The notes beneath the pieces were generated by a model that saw only the letters and a list, made by a program, of their open reading frames with translations, did not search any database and had not been told where the DNA came from. This document shows positions 35,907-45,283 of a DNA stretch of 64,000 bases, piece by piece. Position 1 is the stretch's first letter; each line of letters begins with the position of its first letter. The DNA comes from Patescibacteria group bacterium (lineage in GTDB: Bacteria > Patescibacteria > Dojkabacteria > J137). Where the stretch lies: assembly GCA_963169855.1 (NCBI GenBank), contig CAUJCN010000002.1:753812-817811 (forward strand), given 5' to 3'. The translations under genes were made by a program, and so were the position numbers.

Positions 35907-36710
35907 TTAGGCTTCTGCAAAAGCGTTTATATGTAGAAGTCCTTCATTTTGAAGGAATTGTAGAACTAAAACTAATTTCACCCAACCTATGTTAGGTCTG
36001 TTAATTAATTTTAGAACGTTTAACTTCTTCTGATCAGACAACTGTATTAGTTCGTCCACAGAAGAGTTGAAAGCTCGGATAGCTTTTTTTAAGTCATTTT
36101 TAAAGCCTTCAGTTCTCAAAGTTGTGGAGCTGAGGTAGAGATCCAATAAAGTTTTGCCGCGATTAGCATAAGCTAAGTCTTTGTTAAGCTCTAGGCATAA
36201 AGACATTAGTTCTCTTTGTGATAATTCGGTTATATCTATCTTTGGAGTAACAGTTTCTTGAGTTTCGATTTCGTCAAAAGGCAGAGGTTCAGATTCTACT
36301 TCCTCTGATGGTTTGAAACGTACTCTTTTTATTTTTCTGTAAAGAGATGCAAGTGTTCCGATTTGTCTAAGCACATCTTCCTGGTCATTGCTTAAGATAA
36401 AGTTAACTACTCTACTTACAGCCATGTTTGCAAGATCGGGAGTTAGATTTTTTACTCCACAATTTCGTAGGAGTGCATAAATTTTATTCGCAACATATCT
36501 AAAATTTCCAGTATTCGAGTTTGAAATTGTAATTAATCCTTCTAGTATCTCAGAAGTCATCTGCTTAGTTCTTTTAGGTATGATTTCTAGCAAGAAGTAT
36601 ATTGATTCTGGGTTTGTTGGGTTTCTTTTCTCAACAATAGATATGTCTGGCGTCATTTCACCAGTTGATTGATCGAATTCTTCTGTCCTGTAATTTAATG
36701 GCATTACCAT
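35907..36710 (-). CDS. Unknown helical protein
   Basis: 267 residues, soluble, mainly helical, with a short acidic linker (SEEVESEPLPFDEIETQE) near the middle. No family recognised. The start at 36710 is fixed by a perfect extended -10 promoter ending 6 bases before the ATG, although a second ATG two codons later exists. Monocistronic by position. Confidence 0.62.
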   Translation of the reverse strand: MVMPLNYRTEEFDQSTGEMTPDISIVEKRNPTNPESIYFLLEIIPKRTKQMTSEILEGLITISNSNTGNFRYVANKIYALLRNCGVKNLTPDLANMAVSRVVNFILSNDQEDVLRQIGTLASLYRKIKRVRFKPSEEVESEPLPFDEIETQETVTPKIDITELSQRELMSLCLELNKDLAYANRGKTLLDLYLSSTTLRTEGFKNDLKKAIRAFNSSVDELIQLSDQKKLNVLKLINRPNIGWVKLVLVLQFLQNEGLLHINAFAEA

Positions 36711-36716
36711 AGCTAA

Positions 36717-36725
36717 ATTATACCA
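36717..36725 (-). promoter_or_regulatory. Extended -10 promoter, leaderless start
   Basis: Minus-strand TGGTATAAT, 6 bases, ATG at 36710. One of the clearest examples of the pattern. Confidence 0.7.
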
Positions 36726-36736
36726 TTAGAACGCTA

Positions 36737-36769
36737 AAGAAACCATCTACCAATGGTAGACGGGTTCTT
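36737..36769 (-). terminator. Hairpin after the four-helix membrane protein
   Basis: TCTACC/GGTAGA core stem extended by AAGAA-CC/GG-TTCTT type pairing; the minus strand continues with a short T-rich stretch. It insulates the unit at 36789-38033 from the promoter at 36717. Confidence 0.5.
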
Positions 36770-36788
36770 CAATTCATTTAGAAATGCA

Positions 36789-37382
36789 TTAGTCTTCCTT
36801 TCTTTTCTTTTTGTTATTTTCCATCACTTCCTCTATCCTGTGCTTAATTCCCATTTCCAGTTCCCCTATAACAGGAATGCTATAAACAACTATAGCTGTA
36901 ATCAAAGTAGCCATAATGCTCACTAAAACGCCTTTGTTAGCTTCATTTATAGATTCAGCTGGAATATATGCAACGTTTCTGCCATTCTGCTCTACAACGT
37001 AGTAGTTATCTGCTCCATTTCTTCCCTCGGTATAAAACTGAACGTTCTGTTCAATAAAGGCAAATGAAGTACAAACGAAGATCACAACTAGAACAACAAG
37101 AGTTTCGATTACTAAAACAAATTCGTTATCCTCCATTTCTTCTCTCTTGCTTCTCCATTTAGCTAATCTATCTACATTTGTCTTTAGAGTCAAAATGATA
37201 GATCTGTAGATTAGAATGAATAAGATTGCATACATAGTCATTCTGAAGATGATTTTTACAACTTCGTCTGTAACTGCGTCGTTTCCTGCATGTAAGTTAG
37301 GTACTGTAGCAAGCCAGTAAACAAGGAAACTGAAAAGGATTGTGCTTCCCCAAGTGTATAAAATGAAAGCTAATTTTCTCAT
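36789..37382 (-). CDS. Unknown membrane protein, four membrane segments
   Basis: 197 residues with about four membrane helices (near residues 8-28, 45-65, 90-110, 145-165), a basic loop (DRLAKWRSKREEMEDN) and a Lys-rich C-terminus. No motif recognised. It begins 9 bases after the delta'-like gene and is probably cotranscribed with it. Confidence 0.6.
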   Translation of the reverse strand: MRKLAFILYTWGSTILFSFLVYWLATVPNLHAGNDAVTDEVVKIIFRMTMYAILFILIYRSIILTLKTNVDRLAKWRSKREEMEDNEFVLVIETLVVLVVIFVCTSFAFIEQNVQFYTEGRNGADNYYVVEQNGRNVAYIPAESINEANKGVLVSIMATLITAIVVYSIPVIGELEMGIKHRIEEVMENNKKKRKED

Positions 37383-37391
37383 TTGTTTTTG

Positions 37392-38033
37392 TTAAGAAAT
37401 ATCTCTAAGTATAATGTTGATTTTATTCAATCCAGCTTTGATATTGGAGGATCTCTTCACTCCTTTCAAAACTTTAATGATCTCTTCCATTTTAGCTAGT
37501 TCAACTTTTTTGTTGACCGATTCTCTAAGCAAATTCTCTAAAAACACTATAGAATCAGGCCTTGAGTTAGCTAAATTGTCTATTAATTCTATTCTATCAG
37601 CAAAATCTAGAGAATAAAAGGAGGTATATTCTTTTTTTGCTGATCTTTCATCAGTGGAAATCAGTAAAACTCTGGAAAGAATCGTAGCTAGTAATGACTC
37701 TGGGTTGCTTGTTAACATTACAATAACTAAATTATCGTAAGGCTCTTCCAGGGTTTTGAGCATAAAATTTTGAGCATCGATAGTCATTTTCTCAGCAGCT
37801 TTGATCAGCAAAAGCTTTGCTCCTGTTGTTTTCAGAGATATTTCTCCCATGATCTCTCTAATATCTTCGATTCCGATAGAGTTCTCTACTCCTGTTTCCG
37901 AAATTGGACTTATGAGGATTTCTTTCTCTATTTCTGTTATCTTGTAATTTAGCTTATTTTGAAGGCTAGATACTATAGAGTCTCGTGAAATATCGAATGA
38001 TTCGGTGTGTAATACTACTGCTTGAAAATACAT
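37392..38033 (-). CDS. DNA polymerase III delta'-like AAA+ protein without P-loop
   Basis: 213 residues from ATG 38033 (an upstream start at 38072 adds 13 unlikely residues). The segment IKAAEKMTIDAQNFMLKTLEEPYDNLVIVMLTSNPESLLATILSR follows delta'/HolB and DnaX sensor regions (residues given here only in part: AEKMT, LKTLEEP, TSNPESLL, ILSR). No Walker A and no zinc Cys, as in delta' of the clamp loader. I infer the delta' subunit; a short AAA+ relative is the alternative. Divergent from pilB across 45 bases. Confidence 0.7.
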   Translation of the reverse strand: MYFQAVVLHTESFDISRDSIVSSLQNKLNYKITEIEKEILISPISETGVENSIGIEDIREIMGEISLKTTGAKLLLIKAAEKMTIDAQNFMLKTLEEPYDNLVIVMLTSNPESLLATILSRVLLISTDERSAKKEYTSFYSLDFADRIELIDNLANSRPDSIVFLENLLRESVNKKVELAKMEEIIKVLKGVKRSSNIKAGLNKINIILRDIS

Positions 38034-38051
38034 AAATATAGCTAAATGTAC

Positions 38052-38057
38052 TATAAT
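38052..38057 (+). promoter_or_regulatory. Probable -10 box of the pilus operon
   Basis: Perfect TATAAT 21 bases before the pilB ATG, in the 45-base divergent gap. Unlike many others it leaves a short leader, but I see no Shine-Dalgarno sequence in it. Confidence 0.45.
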
Positions 38058-38078
38058 ATCTAAAGTAATCAAATTTTA

Positions 38079-39857
38079 ATGGATCAGGCGCTGAATAACA
38101 AAAGCATAAGAGGTTTAAGCTCTCTTCTTGACGCCCTTTTGGTAAAGAATCTGATCACTCAAGAAGATTATAACCTTATAAAGCTGGAATCTGTAAATAA
38201 ATCTGTTCCTGCTGATCAGATAGTAAAAGAAAAAGCTATTGTAACTTCGGATGATATTGCGAAGCTCTATTCAGAGATGAAAGGCATCGGGTTTATCGAT
38301 TTATCTTCTATCGGAATTAACATTGAAACTCTTCATAAACTAGAAAAAGATGCTGCAAAAAATTCGATGGCTATTGTTTTCGAAGAACTGCCAAACAAAT
38401 TCAAAGTAGCAATGAGAGACCCTTTGGATCTTCAGAGAATAAAATATTTAGAAGCAATTCTGGGTAAAAAATTAGAAGTTTACTATGCTTCAGAAGACGA
38501 TATAAATACAATTATCGAATCTAAATACGGAGCACAGATTACTAAAGATGTAGACGAGGCTCTAGAACAAGTAGGAGGAGATAAATTACTTGATATTAAT
38601 GCGGTACAAGAAAACGAGATTACAAGTGATCCTCAGAATGCTCCGATAATTAGAATAGTAAATATGATTCTAGATTATGGAATAAAAAACAAAGCTTCGG
38701 ACATCCACATTGAATCTCGAGAAAAAAAAGTAAACGTTAGATTCAGAATAAGAGGAATTTTGAGTGAAAAACTTACCATTCCAAAGAAACTTTTACCTGC
38801 AGTTGTGTCTAGAATTAAGATTCTTTCTAATTTAAAAATTGATGAACACAGAGTTCCCCAAGACGGTAGATTTCAAGTTAAATTAGGTGAGGTAATTGTT
38901 GATATCAGAGTTTCGATAATGCCAAATATCTACGGAGAAAAAATCGTAATGAGACTTCTTTCTAAAACTGAAAGTGTTTTGAAAATCGAAGAACTAGGCA
39001 TGAGGGGAATAAACTACTCTAGAATGACAGAAGCATTGAAAAAAACTCAAGGAATTATAATCGTTAGTGGTCCTACAGGAAGTGGTAAAACTCAGACATT
39101 AGCTAGTTCTTTAAAAATTCTGAATACTCCAGAAGTTAATATTATGACTCTGGAAGATCCGGTAGAAATTAGAATAGATGGAATTACTCAAGTTCAAGTT
39201 AATCCAGAAGTTGGATTAACTTTCGCGTCCGGATTAAGATCTTTTCTTAGACAAGATCCAGATGTAATCATGGTTGGAGAAGTTAGAGACTCCGAAACTG
39301 CTGCTCTGGCTGTGCAATCAGCATTGGTGGGACGTTTGGTTTTGACAACATTGCACACAAATAGTGCATCAGGATCCTTCATCAGATTACTAGATATGGG
39401 AATAGAGCCATTCTTACTCTCTTCTACAATCGATTTAATTCTTGCCCAAAGACTTGTTAGAGTTTTATGCGACAATTGTAAAGAAGCTCATGAAGCTGCC
39501 CCTGAGCAAATGAAAGAACTTCACGAAGAGTTAGATATTCTAAATTCATTTGATATTTTCAATCCCGACCATACTGTAAAAGCACATTTTGATAGAAGTA
39601 CAGAAAAAGTTACTCTATATAAACCAAAGGGTTGTCCAAAGTGTAATGATACTGGATATATTAGTAGAACAGGAATTTTCGAAGCGTTAAAAATGAGCGA
39701 GACAATCGCAAGAGCTGTGATTCAGAAACAGACAATCAAAGAAATCCAAGATCTTGCAATTTCAGAGGGAATGATTACAATGGTTCAAGACGGGTACATA
39801 AAAGCTTTAGAAGGAATTACAACTTTAGAAGAAGTTATTAGAGTAAAGAATGAATAG
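38079..39857 (+). CDS. pilB: Type IV pilus assembly ATPase PilB
   Basis: 592 residues. N-terminal MshEN-type domain, then GspE-type ATPase: Walker A SGPTGSGKT, Asp box (IRQDPDVIMVGEVRD-like, here LRQDPDVIMVGEVRDSETA), His box TTLHTNSASG, and a zinc-binding module CDNC ... CPKC near residues 463-530. Powers pilus extension. First gene of pilB-pilT-pilC; overlaps pilT by 8 bases. Confidence 0.95.
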   Translation: MDQALNNKSIRGLSSLLDALLVKNLITQEDYNLIKLESVNKSVPADQIVKEKAIVTSDDIAKLYSEMKGIGFIDLSSIGINIETLHKLEKDAAKNSMAIVFEELPNKFKVAMRDPLDLQRIKYLEAILGKKLEVYYASEDDINTIIESKYGAQITKDVDEALEQVGGDKLLDINAVQENEITSDPQNAPIIRIVNMILDYGIKNKASDIHIESREKKVNVRFRIRGILSEKLTIPKKLLPAVVSRIKILSNLKIDEHRVPQDGRFQVKLGEVIVDIRVSIMPNIYGEKIVMRLLSKTESVLKIEELGMRGINYSRMTEALKKTQGIIIVSGPTGSGKTQTLASSLKILNTPEVNIMTLEDPVEIRIDGITQVQVNPEVGLTFASGLRSFLRQDPDVIMVGEVRDSETAALAVQSALVGRLVLTTLHTNSASGSFIRLLDMGIEPFLLSSTIDLILAQRLVRVLCDNCKEAHEAAPEQMKELHEELDILNSFDIFNPDHTVKAHFDRSTEKVTLYKPKGCPKCNDTGYISRTGIFEALKMSETIARAVIQKQTIKEIQDLAISEGMITMVQDGYIKALEGITTLEEVIRVKNE

Positions 39858-40992
39858 TCAAAATCAGCAAACAAACGAAGAAATAAAAGTATACTCTGCT
39901 CCACAGTCTAATTCGCAGGTAGAACCAGAACAAAAGACTTTAACACTTGAAGACATGCTACTTCTTGGAATTCAAACTCAGGCTTCTGATGTTCATATCA
40001 CTTCGAACTATAAGCCAACTTTAAGAATAAACGGAAATCTTCAAGCTTTAAAATACAGAGATCTTTATCCTGATGAAGTTTTTAATTTCGCAAAACAAAT
40101 TCTTGCGAGTAAAAAAGATATAAATTTTGATGACTTCTATCAAGCTGATACAACATACGTTGTAAATGGCAGAAGGTTTAGAATTAATGTCTTCAAACAA
40201 TCTGGAACTTATTCAATTGCAGCTAGAGTTATTTCTGAAAGTATTCCTCAATTAGAAGTTTTAGGATTACCTCCAATTGTAAAAGATTTTGCCAAATTCC
40301 CAAATGGTTTAGTTTTGCTAACAGGTCCAACAGGAAGCGGAAAATCCACAACTATCGCTTCTCTAATCAATCTAGTTAATATTACAGAATCTAAACACGT
40401 TATCACTTTAGAAGATCCGATTGAATATATTTTCCCAAAAGGACAATCTTTAATTGAACAAAGAGAATATCAAAGTGACTTTGATACTTGGCCAAACGGG
40501 TTGAAAGCAATCTTAAGACAAGATCCAAATATTGTTCTATTAGGAGAAATGAGAGATTCCGATACTATCGAATCAGCTATTAGAATTGCAGAAACAGGAC
40601 ACCTAGTATTCGCTACTCTACACACTAATAGTGCTGCTCAGAGTATAGACAGAATTGTGGATATTTTCCCTGGGGAAAAACAAGATCAAATTAAAGTACA
40701 ATTAGCTTCTGTTTTACAAGCAATCGTTTCTCAGAAATTAGTAAGAACAATACAAGGAAGTCGAAAATTAGCAACAGAAATACTTATTGCTAACTCTGCA
40801 GTAAGAAATACAGTTAGAGAAAGTAAAGGATATCAGTTAGATAACATTATTCAAACAAGCAACGATTTAGGAATGCAAAGTTTAGAAAAATCTTTGGTAA
40901 ACTTAGTAAAGCAAGGTCATATTACAATCGATACTGCAAAAAGCAACGCTAATAGACCAGCAGATATTGATTCGTTATTAAATAGAGTCTAA
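39850..40992 (+). CDS. pilT: Type IV pilus retraction ATPase PilT
   Basis: 380 residues. PilT-type hexamer ATPase with Walker A TGPTGSGKSTT, LRQDPNIVLLGEMRD (Asp box/Walker B), TLHTNSAAQSIDRIVDIFP (His box) and no zinc module. The N-terminal 35 residues are a polar low-complexity extension. Drives retraction, so twitching or DNA uptake is possible. Overlaps pilB by 8 bases and pilC by one. Confidence 0.95.
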   Translation: MNSQNQQTNEEIKVYSAPQSNSQVEPEQKTLTLEDMLLLGIQTQASDVHITSNYKPTLRINGNLQALKYRDLYPDEVFNFAKQILASKKDINFDDFYQADTTYVVNGRRFRINVFKQSGTYSIAARVISESIPQLEVLGLPPIVKDFAKFPNGLVLLTGPTGSGKSTTIASLINLVNITESKHVITLEDPIEYIFPKGQSLIEQREYQSDFDTWPNGLKAILRQDPNIVLLGEMRDSDTIESAIRIAETGHLVFATLHTNSAAQSIDRIVDIFPGEKQDQIKVQLASVLQAIVSQKLVRTIQGSRKLATEILIANSAVRNTVRESKGYQLDNIIQTSNDLGMQSLEKSLVNLVKQGHITIDTAKSNANRPADIDSLLNRV

Positions 40993-42224
40993 TGGCAGAA
41001 TTCAGATACATAGCATTAACAAGTTCAGGTCAGACTGTAGAAGGTACAAAGTCTGGAGATTCTGAGCAGGAGATAATCGAATATCTAAAGTCGACAAATC
41101 TTAATCCAGTTTTAGTTGAAGAAAAACTTTCCTTCAATATAAATAAAGCATTGAATGTAGAAATCGGTGGAATTTCTCTTAACGAAAAAGTTATTTTCAC
41201 CAAACAACTTTCTACTATGATTGGCGCTGGAATTCCAATCGTTCAGGCATTGGATATTCTTGTTCAACAAACAGAAAAACAATCAATTAAAGATAAGTTT
41301 GTGAGGGTTTATAAATCTGTAGAGGCAGGAATGAGTTTGTCTGAAGCATTCAGAAAAGAAACGGGACTGTTGAATGAAATTCAAATTAATCTGATGTCTG
41401 CTGGAGAAAAAAGTGGAAATCTTACAGAAATGATGCAAAAAATTTCGGAAGATTTAGCTAAATCAAAAAATCTAAGAGGAAAAATTACAGGGGCACTAAT
41501 CTACCCTGCAATCATTTTCGTTGTTATGGGTGGAGTTTTGTTTGTAATGATTACATTCATGGTTCCTCAAGTAAAAGAACTGTACTCTTCGTTGGGTCAG
41601 GATGAATTACCATTCATAACTCAAATGCTAGTGAATATTGGAGAAAACTTAGGAAAAGTAGAGACGATTTTAATACTTGCTACGTTAGCTGTGACAGGGT
41701 TTTTGGGTTATAGGTATTACTACTCTACTCCTGGAGGAAGGATCAGAATTGATAGTATTAAATTGAGAATTCCAATTTTCGGAAATCTTACAAGAAAAGT
41801 TGAGGTTGCTGAATTCTGTAGAATAATGTCTATGCTTTTAGCTAGTGGAATTCCGGTTATAGAAGCAATGGAAATTACAGGAAGAGCAATGCAGAATGGT
41901 GTTTTCCAAAATATTATTTTGAAAGCTAAAGACGAAATTACTGTTGGAAACTCTATGTCTATCAGCATTGCAAAATATAATACTAAAAATGGATTTCCGC
42001 CAATTCTTTTGAGAATGCTTGCTACTGCAGAAGAATCAGGAAAAGTTGGATTCGTTCTTGATGATCTTTCTGCTTTCTATCAAGAAGAAGTTGATCAGAT
42101 AGCAGGTAATTTATCAAAACTTGTAGAACCAATAATCCTTGTGATTGTTGGAATTATGGTAGGTTTCCTAGCTGTTGCAATTTATCTTCCAATCTATCAA
42201 GTTGGTCAAATTGTGGGACAGTAA
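40992..42224 (+). CDS. pilC: Type IV pilus inner membrane platform protein PilC
   Basis: 410 residues, two T2SF domains (FTKQLSTMIGAGIPIVQALDI and FCRIMSMLLASGIPVIEAME) with three membrane segments, one between them and one at the C-terminus (VIVGIMVGFLAVAIYLPIY). It links the ATPases to the pilus base. Start codon overlaps the pilT stop. A 168-base spacer with a promoter follows before the first pilin. Confidence 0.95.
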   Translation: MAEFRYIALTSSGQTVEGTKSGDSEQEIIEYLKSTNLNPVLVEEKLSFNINKALNVEIGGISLNEKVIFTKQLSTMIGAGIPIVQALDILVQQTEKQSIKDKFVRVYKSVEAGMSLSEAFRKETGLLNEIQINLMSAGEKSGNLTEMMQKISEDLAKSKNLRGKITGALIYPAIIFVVMGGVLFVMITFMVPQVKELYSSLGQDELPFITQMLVNIGENLGKVETILILATLAVTGFLGYRYYYSTPGGRIRIDSIKLRIPIFGNLTRKVEVAEFCRIMSMLLASGIPVIEAMEITGRAMQNGVFQNIILKAKDEITVGNSMSISIAKYNTKNGFPPILLRMLATAEESGKVGFVLDDLSAFYQEEVDQIAGNLSKLVEPIILVIVGIMVGFLAVAIYLPIYQVGQIVGQ

Positions 42225-42380
42225 CATCATTATCCCCCACTCTCTAGAGTCCTTACCTGCTTATTTTCAGAGGAGAAATTCGGATCTTATTGTGTTGCTA
42301 ATGACACATCTTAAACCTCCTTCATCCTATTGCACTTTGTTCTCCATACTATTAAACTGAAATAGATATCTTATTTTTTA

Positions 42381-42386
42381 TTTAAT
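42381..42386 (+). promoter_or_regulatory. -10 box of the pilin genes, leaderless start
   Basis: TTTAAT (5 of 6 bases) followed by 6 bases and the ATG at 42393. It would give the major pilin its own transcript apart from pilBTC. Confidence 0.45.
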
Positions 42387-42392
42387 CAGTTT

Positions 42393-42851
42393 ATGCATAA
42401 AAAGAAAAATGCATTTACGCTAATAGAATTGATGGTTGCTATGGGAATCATCGGTGTATTAGTTACTCTTTCTCTTTTGGGAATCACTATTGTTCAAAGA
42501 TCACTTAGAGATACTCAAAGAAGAGATAGTGTTAACGCTGTTAGACTAGCTGTCGAAGGTCATTACACAAACAACTCAGTTTACCCAGACATTGAAATCC
42601 AAGTTGGAGGAAATGCTATGTTAGTAGGCAATGAGGAAGTTGAGCTTAATGGACCTGGGAAAGCTTGTCCATCAGGAACATCCGTAGCAGATGCACAGAG
42701 CGACTCAAGTTGTTCTATCTATTGTTACGACACAGACGGTAATACTTACTCGTTAGGAGTTATGGTAGAAGGAGGTACAATTACTCAAGTAGGAAACTCT
42801 GGAGATGATTGTAGCTTAACTACACCTAATGATAGAGTTCCATACGAATAA
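42393..42851 (+). CDS. Type IV pilin, probably the major subunit
   Basis: 152 residues. Class III signal with cut in MHKKKNA/FTLIELMVAMGIIG: Phe at +1 and Glu at +5, but Ala instead of the usual Gly at -1. Hydrophobic N-terminal helix, then a short globular domain with four Cys in the C-terminal half (KACP, SSCSIYCYD, DDCS). First and separately promoted among the pilin genes, which fits the major pilin. One base separates it from the next pilin. Confidence 0.9.
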   Translation: MHKKKNAFTLIELMVAMGIIGVLVTLSLLGITIVQRSLRDTQRRDSVNAVRLAVEGHYTNNSVYPDIEIQVGGNAMLVGNEEVELNGPGKACPSGTSVADAQSDSSCSIYCYDTDGNTYSLGVMVEGGTITQVGNSGDDCSLTTPNDRVPYE

Positions 42852-42852
42852 G

Positions 42853-43332
42853 ATGAAAAAAGGTTTCACCTTAATTGAAATCTTAATATTCATGGGAATA
42901 GCAGCAGTTTTACTGCTGCTATCTTTCCAGGGAATTCAAATTCTACAAAGAAATAGTAGAGATACCGAAAGAAAAAATCTTGGAGGTGAGATCGATACTA
43001 TGTTAAATAAATATAAAAGAGATAATCTAAGATTCCCAGCAAATACGAATGTAAGTTTTCAGCAAAACCGGTTCACAATAACAGGTCTTTCTGAAAGTTT
43101 AGAATTGGATGGATTTTTAGGTTCAAGTGAACTGTCCAATTCAGGAAGTACACATTACCTTTACAACTATATTAGTTCTTCGGAATATCAGCTCTGCGTT
43201 CAATTAGAAAGCGGATCATATGAAGAGTATGGAACGATTCCTTGTCCTACTCCTCCTCAACAACTAACAGGAGAATCGGTTAAAGATTTAGAGACCGGAA
43301 CCGGAGGCAGAGGTCCAGTATCTCCAGTTTAA
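42853..43332 (+). CDS. Type IV pilin-like protein
   Basis: 159 residues from ATG 42853 (MKKG/FTLIEILIFMG); an earlier in-frame start at 42829 would put eight residues before the signal and overlap the first pilin. Glu at +5, Gly at -1. Ends in a Pro/Gly/Thr-rich tail. Minor pilin or pseudopilin of the same machine. Confidence 0.88.
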   Translation: MKKGFTLIEILIFMGIAAVLLLLSFQGIQILQRNSRDTERKNLGGEIDTMLNKYKRDNLRFPANTNVSFQQNRFTITGLSESLELDGFLGSSELSNSGSTHYLYNYISSSEYQLCVQLESGSYEEYGTIPCPTPPQQLTGESVKDLETGTGGRGPVSPV

Positions 43333-43342
43333 AAATAATTAT

Positions 43343-44071
43343 ATGACAGCATTAGTAATTTCGATAATTGGAGGTTTTATAACATTGATATTCTCCTCTA
43401 TTCTTTCGTCTTTTATAAACGAAGAAAAGTTCTCTTTTAAAACAACGATGAATTTGAAAGAAGTACTTGGAGGATTCGTTTTCTTTTTATCTGGAGCAAT
43501 TTTCGTTGGCCATTTATTCAGTTTGAATCTAGGAGGTGCTTTGTGGATGTATTTAGCAATTTTCGCTAGCGTCTTTGTTGGGCTTATCTATCTAACAATT
43601 TGGGATCTTCACACACTTTCCATTCCAGAAAGATTTACGAATTTATTTTTGCTTTTTGTAGTTCTTATCAATTTTGTAATTGGTCTAGCTAATTATATGG
43701 AGTTTAATTCAGTTGGTGAATTAAGTTTAGGAAGTCTATACATTGGAACTGTTGGAAATATCTTCGCAGGTCTTGGATTAGCAGCGTTAATTTACCTTTT
43801 ACACAAATTTACAAAAGGCAAAGGAATTGGAGATGGAGATATCTATATTTATGGATTAATCGGTTTTATTTTTGGAATTCCTTTGTCTTTAGGATTTATT
43901 ATCATTTCTTCTCTTGTTGGAGGATTAATCGCAGCTGTTTTAATTTTAGCTTATTGGAAAGATAGACAGAAAATTCTTAAAACTAGAATTCCTCTGATGC
44001 CAATAATCTTGATTGCATTTGTATTTACTCTACTCGTTCAAAATCAGCTTTATTCAATTTTTACTATATGA
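43343..44071 (+). CDS. pilD: Prepilin peptidase PilD, without N-methylase domain
   Basis: 242 residues, about seven membrane segments. The aspartyl protease residues are in IWDLHTLSIPERF and KGIGDGDIYIYG (A24 family, GxGD-like). The Cys-rich N-terminal methyltransferase domain of E. coli/Pseudomonas PilD is absent: the protein begins with a membrane helix. So prepilins may be cut but not N-methylated by this enzyme. Overlaps the next pilin gene by four bases. Confidence 0.9.
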   Translation: MTALVISIIGGFITLIFSSILSSFINEEKFSFKTTMNLKEVLGGFVFFLSGAIFVGHLFSLNLGGALWMYLAIFASVFVGLIYLTIWDLHTLSIPERFTNLFLLFVVLINFVIGLANYMEFNSVGELSLGSLYIGTVGNIFAGLGLAALIYLLHKFTKGKGIGDGDIYIYGLIGFIFGIPLSLGFIIISSLVGGLIAAVLILAYWKDRQKILKTRIPLMPIILIAFVFTLLVQNQLYSIFTI

Positions 44072-44580
44072 AAGCATTCACTTTGATAGAACTGATGGTT
44101 GTTTTTGGAATTATTGCTTTAACTTTAGGCCTAAGTATTTTTGGTTTGACTAGATTTAGAGCAAGCGTAGAACTTAATACTGCTTATACAAATGTAATTT
44201 CTTTAATTAATAATACTCGGAACAAAGCTACAAATGCTTTCGGTGGAAGTTCTGGGGGTTCTTTACAAATTCGAGACTTGTTTGGCGTAGATTTTCAATC
44301 TCAGCAAGTGAATTCAATAGTGTGTACAGCAAATACAGATGCGACAGTATATAGTTGTCAAAACACGGCTGATAGTCCTATTTCGCTTAACAACATGACA
44401 ATTAACGTTGTTGGTTGCGATACACGGTTCGGATTTAAGAGACTTACTCAAGATTTGATTAGTCTAACAAATGTAAACACTGTTGTTGCTTCTGGAATTT
44501 GTAGTGTAGAGATTAGACATTCATTTACAAATGAAGTCAAAACTATTACCATAAATTTAGTCGAAAACTCTTATAAATAA
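44068..44580 (+). CDS. Pseudopilin, GspH/FimT-like
   Basis: 170 residues. Signal MKA/FTLIELMVVFGIIA, again with Ala at -1, Glu at +5. The globular part has paired Cys (IVCTANTDATVYSCQN and VGCDTRF ... GICSVE) and resembles GspH/FimT type minor pilins. Overlaps pilD (ATGA) and shares one base with the next gene. Confidence 0.85.
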   Translation: MKAFTLIELMVVFGIIALTLGLSIFGLTRFRASVELNTAYTNVISLINNTRNKATNAFGGSSGGSLQIRDLFGVDFQSQQVNSIVCTANTDATVYSCQNTADSPISLNNMTINVVGCDTRFGFKRLTQDLISLTNVNTVVASGICSVEIRHSFTNEVKTITINLVENSYK

Positions 44581-45281
44581 TGAGAAAAGTAATTATGAAA
44601 AATGCATCAGGTTTAGTAGAAGTTCTTATTGTTATGGCAATAATTGGAACTACTCTAGTTTCCTCTATGTTATTAGTTTCGAGAGGGTTTATCGAAGTAA
44701 AAAATAATCAGACTGAAGACTCTATTAACGGTATTATTGTGCAAGTTCTAGATAGAATCAAAAACTCCACTGCTCTTGAAATTATTAACTCAGAATTTAA
44801 TACACTAACGTCAACAGGGACTAGAAATTTTTACTTGAATGGACAAAATATCCTCACTTTGGACAACTTTGAATCACCTTCGGCAGATATAACTACTTGT
44901 ACTCCTACTAGTCAGTACAATGTAATAGCAAAAGAAATTGCAAGTAGTAGTTTGGTAAATAGTTTGTGTATTCAAATAAAACTTAGAAAACAAACAACTG
45001 CAGTTAATGATAGGTTCGTAGGAACTGTCGTTTACGCATATACTTTGAATCAAGAAAATATAGTTTCCAAACTAGATTTCGTTAAATATAACACTTTCAC
45101 AGTTACTGGTGTTCCTGGTGGAGCAACCTCTACAGGAGGCTCTGCAACAGGCGGTTCAGCTACAGGGGGAACGTTAACAGGAGGGTCTGCAACGCAAGGG
45201 ACACCAATTACAGGAGGTACATTTACTGGTGGAAGCACCAATGATAATAATTCTTCTACAACAGGAGTAGAATTGTTCTAA
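44580..45281 (+). CDS. Pseudopilin, PilV/GspI-like, with Gly-Thr-Ser tail
   Basis: 233 residues. The N-terminus contains KNA/SGLVEVLIVMAIIG: if cut after Ala, Glu falls at +5 as required. Start could also be ATG 44595. The last 55 residues are made of short repeats (GGSATGGSATGG style) and are surface exposed by inference. Cotranscribed with the neighbouring pilin genes. Confidence 0.8.
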   Translation: MRKVIMKNASGLVEVLIVMAIIGTTLVSSMLLVSRGFIEVKNNQTEDSINGIIVQVLDRIKNSTALEIINSEFNTLTSTGTRNFYLNGQNILTLDNFESPSADITTCTPTSQYNVIAKEIASSSLVNSLCIQIKLRKQTTAVNDRFVGTVVYAYTLNQENIVSKLDFVKYNTFTVTGVPGGATSTGGSATGGSATGGTLTGGSATQGTPITGGTFTGGSTNDNNSSTTGVELF

Positions 45282-45283
45282 AT

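Noticed and set aside
42175..42360. Plus-strand frame after pilC
   Set aside because: It begins inside pilC in another frame and has no coding character; the spacer seems to hold only the pilin promoter.
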